In this document: positions 58,100-64,000 of the stretch, in pieces
Position numbering within the stretch: the first letter of the stretch is position 1
Layout of the letters: each line of letters begins with the position of its first letter
Made by a program: the position numbers and the translations under genes
NCBI GenBank assembly: GCA_964019165.1
Contig: OZ025282.1
Span: 14,082,229 to 14,146,228 of the forward strand
Length of the DNA stretch: 64,000 nt
Direction: 5' to 3'
DNA from: Mastigias papua
Lineage: Eukaryota; Cnidaria; Scyphozoa; Rhizostomeae; Mastigiidae
Notes under the pieces: model-generated
Databases searched by the model: none
Told to the model about the DNA's origin: nothing
What the model saw: the letters and a program-made list of their open reading frames with translations, nothing else

Positions 58100-59340
58100 C
58101 TGCAACTTTTGAACTGAGTAAGGGGAGCCCGCGTTTAGCGGGCTATCGGTACTAAGCTAGTAACTTACTATAAAATCAAAAGTGTATTGGTACTGACATA
58201 TTTTATTAGTGAAAAGCACCTGACAATATCCATGCAATAAAAGGTCTTGTCATATAAAGCTTAAATAGTTCATTCGTTATGTCTTTTAAGGTAAAGTGAA
58301 ATGAATCTAAGATATTGACTGTGTAGATCCCAACATACTTCTAAGTAAATGAGTCATGGTCAGATAAATCTGCTGCTGCCAAGAAATCACACAATTAAAA
58401 TGCATAAATTAATAACTTTAACTAGTCTGCCTAGTGGTAATGATGACTCAGAGCCAGTTTTGTATTAGAAATGAAAGAAAACTCATAATATTGTAAGAAA
58501 AAGTAATGCTAAGGCAAATCTAGCATAGTTCGTCTGCTAGAAGTTGAATAATCATTCCGTTTAGGGCATCCATACAAATTAAAATTATGGACACTAACCT
58601 GGTTCAAACTTGAAAGTATCTGACTGAAATTAGCCCTAATGTGTGCTGGTAAATTTCTATCGGATGGCTAGGGTGGCAGAGTTTCAAATCAGCTTATAAC
58701 TCTCGACCTGGCTTTTTGAAGTACTTTAGAGTTTAGTATGCATCATAGGTGCTAAAAGTTTCCGATTCAAATAAAGTTGTCAACAAGAGGTATAGTCCTT
58801 AGAGTGCACAAGTTTATAAGAATTCAGATGTGATAGTTCCAATATCTCAATTTGGGTTGATTTAAGTTATGATGGCTGCTAACTTTTAGGTAGCATATTT
58901 GAATTAAACTATTGTTGGCATAAACTAAATGCTTTAAAATCTATGATGTAAAATCTTAATTGAATGGAATATATTGTTTGCATAAGACTGAATTGTTTTC
59001 AAAAGGCCTTGAGTAGGGGCCACAGAAGAAACTTAATTCAAAGACCTTAGGTGTACATGCTTTCAAACAAGCATCTATGATTAATGGATATGAAAGCCTT
59101 CTTTAACTATTCATGGGCTACTGTGCAATTCAGAAAGTAAACAATTCAGGACTACTACATTGTTTGTTTTGCTTTTCATAAATCTCACATATCATTTGGT
59201 TTTTAAGTACTTGAATCATTTCATTACTGTGATAATGGAAACATTAGGATTTCTCTTGGTTTATTGCCGGCAATCACTTCGTCAGAGCTTTGCCTTCTGC
59301 ATAAGGAATATACTTTTTTCTGTCATTATTCTAATGGGCT
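58100..59340. other. No gene recognised; small hairpin
   Basis: A CCCGCGTTTAGCGGG hairpin lies at 58128-58142. The rest is AT-rich and unassigned. Confidence 0.35.
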
Positions 59341-60582
59341 CAGGGGCGGATCCAAGAATATAACTGACTGCTGCACAACATAGGAAACATTTAAGGCAAG
59401 GGCTTGGCTCAAAGCTGGCTGGTTCCCGTGCCTAGGTTTGTCAGCATTATACATATATTTCGGCTGTTCACATTATTTGCTTCTCTTTCAGTGGTTCTCT
59501 CTTGAAACACACAATAGACATCATCCGAAACAACAGTAAGTGCTAACAAAGAAATGGTAAAAAGAGGTCTAATATGGATGAAAAATATATCATTGTCATT
59601 CGTTTGTCCAAACTGGTTCCTTATCGATATTAATAAATACAAGCATTCAACTTTTATAAGCGATTTCTAAAATATCCCCTTCCTCAGCACAAAAGTCGAC
59701 GTCATCAATAGCATGAAATTCAAGGCTGGCTGCCAATCTTCCAGGTTGTACTGTCCTTGTTCGACTGTGCTGCTTATCCCATCAGCAAGGAATCTCTTGG
59801 TTCTGTTACTTGTTCCGCAGTGCGACGAATGATTTTCTTCCCATTTCATGCTTAAAAAATGAAGACAGTTACGAAGAATCACGAGCCACGTTTAGAACTA
59901 CCTACCCCTAAAGCGAGACGTAATTATTGATCAGCCCCTCAGTTCTGAGATCCACGAACAGTGGCGGTTTGACGAGGGAATGAACAACATTTGTACCTAG
60001 AGACATGCAGGGCCTAAGACTTGTCAACTGACTCATCAGAATGTTGCATAGCGTCTCTGAGTCTGCAGCAGCAGCTACCAATGACACTGAATCTGAACAA
60101 ATTAAGCAATTGCAATTGTGCAGCGACAACTAACAATCGTGCAGCAGAACCTGACAATCGTGCAGCAAAACTTAACAATAGTGCGGATTACTGGTGATTT
60201 GATTTCAGGATTGTTTTATTTTATCTAAAATGTCAGATGATTGTGCAGCATCTCAAATTCTCGACAATGGTTTGTGCAGCACATCAAACTCGTAATGCTG
60301 CACAATAGATTCTACTGTATCACAATCGTTTTAGAGCGCCTTACAATTGTCTCCTATCGCAGCACAATAGTATTCTGACAGGCTACAATTCAGGACACAA
60401 TAGGCGATGAGCCAAATATGGAATGCTCAATTCGTTCTCAGCACTCAGCACAGAAGTGATGATGAGACAAGGTACGGGGGTACACAAAGATCCGAACGAT
60501 GCTGCTGGGGAACTTACGAAGAGTTTTCTCGAAATTCGACTGCCTTACGTAAGCCTTGTGCATTACCCTGGATCCGCCCCTG
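59341..60582. mobile_element. hAT-like DNA transposon, non-autonomous or decayed
   Basis: CAGGGGCGGATCCA (59341-59354) is the exact reverse complement of TGGATCCGCCCCTG (60569-60582). CAGGGGCGGATC ends are frequent in hAT elements. The flanks share GGGCT directly outside both ends (59336-59340 and 60583-60587), shorter than the 8 bp expected for hAT, so the target duplication is uncertain. The 1.2-kb interior has short frames only and no recognisable transposase. Confidence 0.6.
60110..60186. repeat. Short tandem repeat of about 21 bp, GCAGC-rich
   Basis: About three and a half units related to ACAATCGTGCAGCAAAACTTA (units near 60112, 60132, 60154 and 60174). Scattered CAATNGTGCAGC-like motifs continue to about 60370. 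It lies inside the 59341-60582 element. Confidence 0.6.
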
Positions 60583-61516
60583 GGGCTTATGACACTATTT
60601 AGACAGACTAATTCGCATCAATTCTTTCAGAAAGCAGTGAAGCGTTTACCAAATAACCCTATGATCGCTGGAAGCTCCATGGGAGATGCTGAAATCTGTG
60701 CTAAAAGATCAAAGTTGCCTCTGCACATGAAGAATTGTATTTAATTCGGCAATTGTCTTTTTCATGACCTTTATGCAATTCTTTTACTTTTTATGCCCTC
60801 AGCCCCTTATGTTTACGTAAGAGGTATTTTTTGTAGTGGAGTCTGAGCCTTTCCATGTTTCCCAATGTGGTATTATGAACGAGTGCTTGAGATTCATTTA
60901 ACTAAGTAAATGAGCAGCTTACAATTTCTACTAATAGATGCAAATTGTGGGGAACTAAAAGACATGCTTATCGAATACTGAAAACTGGTTGCATTAGCTT
61001 TTGGCGAAGCCTATCATTATGTAGGCTTCACCCATAGAAGTACTCTCCTTTACAATTTCTTATTACCTTTTGGATAAAACCGTTATTTCAGAGCTTCGGT
61101 TTTGTCTATTCCCTTACGCGCTTTGTTTAATATGGAACAACTTTGTAAGAAAACTACACGTAGAGTGCGGAAGCATTCATAGAAGTTATACAACTTAAGG
61201 ACAATTATCTAAGTAACTTTGCAAATTTGTAAAAGGTTATAACTGCAAACAATCTAGAAGTAGGAAACCGGTTATAGTCATTTGCAGCCAAAAATAGACT
61301 AGATTGTTGCCTATGCTTGTGCCATGCGTTTCATATTTCACTGGTCTAAGGTTATAGGCAACATTAAATGCTAAATTCAGAGCTTCAATGTTTGCTTGTT
61401 TCTGCACGAAAGGTATAACACTAGATATGGAGTGAAAATTGAGAATCTTTTAGTACTAAAATTTGACCACTAGAGCTCCAAAGATTAGAAACATTGGTAT
61501 AAGAGCTAGGTTCTTA
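60583..61516. other. No gene recognised
   Basis: AT-rich sequence between a hAT-like element and a LINE tail. Confidence 0.35.
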
Positions 61517-61963
61517 TTTTTTTTTTTTTTATATTCCAATAAAATACTACAATACATATTTACGGTCTACAATACTTACAATAATTACTTTACACTACTA
61601 CTGGGACGAGCACCCCAGGGGAGCAAAAGGCCGTGTCTACCCCAAGGGGATTAACATAGATAAAAGACAAAAAAGAAAAAACTACTTAAATAACTGAAAC
61701 TAAAGAGCTAGAAACAACACTACGGATAATAAGAACAATTCGATACTTAGGTCTGCTTCATATTAGACGTCAGATCAAAGTGATGGCAAGGGTAAATGAA
61801 ACTAATGAAGAAAACTTTTCTTGGAGTTTCTTATAGTATGTAAACATGAACCACTGTTCAATCTGACGTCCAATATGAGACAAACCTACGAACGGAAAGA
61901 GACAAACAAAAACGGACGGGGACTTTTTGGTTACGTGATATACAATCTTTGTTAGAAATAACT

Positions 61964-63217
61964 TTACTCAAATCGACCAGTTTTGTGGATGAACTGTAAA
62001 GTCAAGTTGAGAATAGTTTTATTGAGGTCGTAAGAAAAGTTTTCATCGCCATACAATAAGAGCTGAGTTAGGACCTTGTTTGATAGATTACTATGTCCAT
62101 ATGGTCGCAATACATCAAAGACTCCAGCGAGAAGATCTCGTCGTTGAGCATCAAAAGAAGGGCAAAGCAACAAAATGTGCTCCGCATCCTCAATGCCATC
62201 ATTCGAAGGGCACATTGGGTTAACAGTATCCGCAAAATTGTGTTTGAATTTGTGGAAGTTTAATTTGCTTAAACCAACTCTAATTTGAGTAAGAAAAGAC
62301 AAACCTATAGGGTCATGAATTCCGAAGACAGGGTTTGCAGGGGGGCGGATGATTGACAAAATCTTCTTCTTAAAAATAGTGACAGACGATGTAAGTCTGA
62401 GTTCTGGTTCAATATCGTTCCATTCACGTAGACAGTAAGGATAAAAGCTAGATTTGAATTTTTCTGTCCTTGCTATTATTCGCCCTACGACATCCCGCTT
62501 ACGAAGAGAGTAATGAATCTGATGAAGGTGAGGGATTGGAACCATTGTATAATCAGGGGCTAGATTATTTATGACCTTGTAAAACAAGGTAAGTCGTCTG
62601 CTCCACCTACGGGAACTTAGTGATTCCCAGCCAAGCTCTGCATACAGCTTTTGTCGCGAAGTTCCTTTCCATGTACCAGTTATAGCTAGTGCAGCAGAAT
62701 ATTGAACAGACTCTATCTTTTCCATTAAATCCGGGAGAAAGGTATTCTGACTAAATTCGCATATTTTAGCTGGGATATGGTATATTACATCCCCGTAATC
62801 CAGATGAGGTCTCACATAGAGCTTATATAGTTCATTTAAGGTATGCCTGGGAAGATATTTGGAGAGATATTTCAGGAGGCCGATACCCTTTATTGTTTTA
62901 GAAATAGCTGATTTGATGTGAGCAGAAAATGAGAGTTTTGAGTCTAGAATAATCCCAAGATGTTTATGTTCATTTACTTTTTCCACTGGACCATCATTGA
63001 AAGAGACCACCGGATGATCAATTTCAATTCTTTTCCTTGAAAATATTAATTCAATTGCTTGCTTTTGCGGGTCAGGATTAAATGACATTCTCCAATCATT
63101 TGCCCACTGCTTTATCAACTCCAAATCGTGGTTCATGTCGCTGGCAGCTGTGGTAGAGTCCTGCACTATCGTAAAGAGTGACGTATCATCAGCAAAGAGC
63201 TTTACATTGCACTTCAA
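61964..63217 (-). CDS. LINE reverse transcriptase, C-terminal 417 codons
   Basis: The open frame starts inside the RT just before the catalytic box: MKCNVKLFADDTSLF, with YINDLTAGL readable upstream to the deletion junction. Next come HKHLGIILDSKLSFSAHI, SKYLPRHTLNELYKLYVRPH, LDYGDVIYH, YSAALAITGTWKGTSRQKLY and WNDIEPELRL, with a C-terminal zinc motif NPMCPSNDGIEDAEHILLLC then PSF. It aligns along its length with the 47094-49724 protein (for example LDYGDIIFH and ELGWE) but is clearly another subfamily. There are no stops, although the protein lacks its N-terminal half and cannot work alone. Confidence 0.85.
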   Translation of the reverse strand: MKCNVKLFADDTSLFTIVQDSTTAASDMNHDLELIKQWANDWRMSFNPDPQKQAIELIFSRKRIEIDHPVVSFNDGPVEKVNEHKHLGIILDSKLSFSAHIKSAISKTIKGIGLLKYLSKYLPRHTLNELYKLYVRPHLDYGDVIYHIPAKICEFSQNTFLPDLMEKIESVQYSAALAITGTWKGTSRQKLYAELGWESLSSRRWSRRLTLFYKVINNLAPDYTMVPIPHLHQIHYSLRKRDVVGRIIARTEKFKSSFYPYCLREWNDIEPELRLTSSVTIFKKKILSIIRPPANPVFGIHDPIGLSFLTQIRVGLSKLNFHKFKHNFADTVNPMCPSNDGIEDAEHILLLCPSFDAQRRDLLAGVFDVLRPYGHSNLSNKVLTQLLLYGDENFSYDLNKTILNLTLQFIHKTGRFE

Positions 63218-63230
63218 GCCTGCAGTAAGA

Positions 63231-63485
63231 TCATTTATATAAATTATTGTATTGCTCTTGGTTGTTGGCTTTCCTACTCAAGGCTTCCACGTGCTTTTCC
63301 AAAATTGCCACTTTCGACTCTAAAATAGAAATTTTCTCGTCTTGCCGCGCGATTGTGGCTGACAAAGATTTTAAACAGTCCTTAGTTGCCATGTTGGATG
63401 CGATAGCGTCGAATTTTGCATCAAGGTAACTTTTGAGAGCCTCGTTGACCATTTCTGGATCCTTCCCTTTCGTGCGACCAGTCAT
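63231..63485 (-). CDS. LINE ORF1 N-terminal fragment (coiled coil)
   Basis: From ATG at 63485: MTGRTKGKDPEMVNEALKSY, then LSATIARQDEKISILESK and VAILEKHVEALSRKANNQEQY, a trimerising coiled coil ending in the EQY that normally leads into S-R-R-N. At about 63245 it fuses out of frame to the RT part of the same element and stops at 63231. In intact relatives ORF1 continues with an RNA-binding domain. Confidence 0.75.
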   Translation of the reverse strand: MTGRTKGKDPEMVNEALKSYLDAKFDAIASNMATKDCLKSLSATIARQDEKISILESKVAILEKHVEALSRKANNQEQYNNLYK

Positions 63486-64000
63486 GATGTGCCTAAAAGC
63501 TCTTCAGTTCTTCGCAAAAATTTTAAAGCTCTCAACGTTCCAATTTGTCTTTAATTTCCTTCAAAACATTTAGTTAATCAATTTGAACTAAAATCTTAAC
63601 CGTACAGAGCAGAAGCAACACAAAAAACATCAGGAAACTTCCATACTTTAGGAGGTCATAGAAACGTGACCGACCTCTCCGCCATGACGATCAACAACTT
63701 TTCTCGCAAGGTTCTTATATAAAGGTATGTAGATGATCATCGAGCACCGTAACACTAGAGGATTTAAGGGGCTTCGGCCCACTCTCTTTCCTCCACTTTT
63801 TGGCAGCCACCGATTTTTCTGGCCTTTATTACAAAGTGTTATTGGCTTTGTAGACCCCCCCCCAACCAATTTTTTATTTGGTGGTACCTTTCTTGATCTT
63901 AATACCTTTGTGAATAACACTCCTTATATTCAATATTCCTTTCAATAGATAGCTTTTCAAGAGTTGCTTTGTGCAAATTTATAGCTGTATGAGCACATTG

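Larger units (their letters stand above)
61517..63950 (-). mobile_element. Internally deleted LINE (same superfamily as 46485-49729)
   Basis: The left edge is a T run (61517-61530, the poly-A tail), followed by a 3' UTR resembling the tail insertion at 37434-37667. In minus sense the order is 5' leader (about 63950-63486), ORF1 start (63485-63234), then directly the C-terminal half of RT (63217-61964). ORF1 end, endonuclease and RT N-terminus are missing. Right boundary approximate. Confidence 0.75.

Noticed and set aside
59336..60590. 8-bp target duplication expected for a hAT element
   Set aside because: Only GGGCT (5 bp) matches directly outside both ends, so a full hAT duplication cannot be claimed.

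Overview
The window is a piece of an animal nuclear genome. It is AT-rich and holds no operons, no clear intact host gene and no bacterial-type promoters. It does hold spliced-looking exons, a tRNA-like gene, long (TA)n microsatellites and a dense layer of decayed transposable elements. The mix (RLE-type LINEs with (TAA)n tails, GIY-YIG Penelope-like elements with hammerhead-type motifs, several Ty3/gypsy lineages including one with integrase before reverse transcriptase, BEL/Pao, pogo/Tigger and hAT elements, DZIP3-type HEPN exons) suggests an invertebrate, perhaps a cnidarian or another marine animal. The species cannot be fixed from the sequence alone.

Layout. 1-2050: the 3' end of an RLE-type (R4/Dong-like) retrotransposon, a (TAA)n tail, then the 5' end of a second copy. 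2930-5423 (minus): decayed LINE ORF1 relics, including an SGNH-esterase type. 5.4-13.6 kb: mostly unassigned DNA, with a possible cytochrome P450 relic and one membrane-segment exon candidate. 13604-13897: a MITE with long inverted ends. 15265-15867: a HEPN-type exon. 16.6-19.2 kb: a minus-strand APE-type LINE. 19.3-23 kb: an inverted solo LTR, a CR1/L2-type tail, (TA)n tracts, a Penelope GIY-YIG fragment with a well-formed hammerhead ribozyme downstream, BEL/Pao gag zinc fingers, two palindromes and a tRNA-like gene.

23196-34829 is gypsy A (plus strand; LTR, gag, zinc knuckle plus MYND finger, protease, RT, RNase H, integrase). It is split by gypsy B (26153-30825, minus) and by a LINE fragment. 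35809-38754 is a pogo/Tigger transposon carrying a LINE tail insertion. It abuts a 230-bp (TA)n tract and a second Penelope copy with a degenerate hammerhead. 40589-41191 is a second HEPN exon. It has the same length and the same phase-1/phase-1 boundaries as the first, and it keeps the Rx5H RNase motif.

42.7-54.3 kb: a LINE relic, then gypsy C (about 44070-51110). Gypsy C has the order gag-PR-INT-RT, as in Gmr1-type elements. It is interrupted by a hAT MITE (perfect 8-bp target duplication) and by a 3.2-kb LINE with an 876-codon open frame. A further LINE relic and a third Penelope copy follow. 54.3-64 kb: mostly unassigned, with an RT relic, a hAT-like element with 14-bp inverted ends, a short tandem repeat and an internally deleted LINE.

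Almost nothing here acts as a pathway. The most likely host-coding parts are the two HEPN exons. The other coding signals are selfish elements, nested in a readable order, most with stops, frameshifts or lost catalytic residues.
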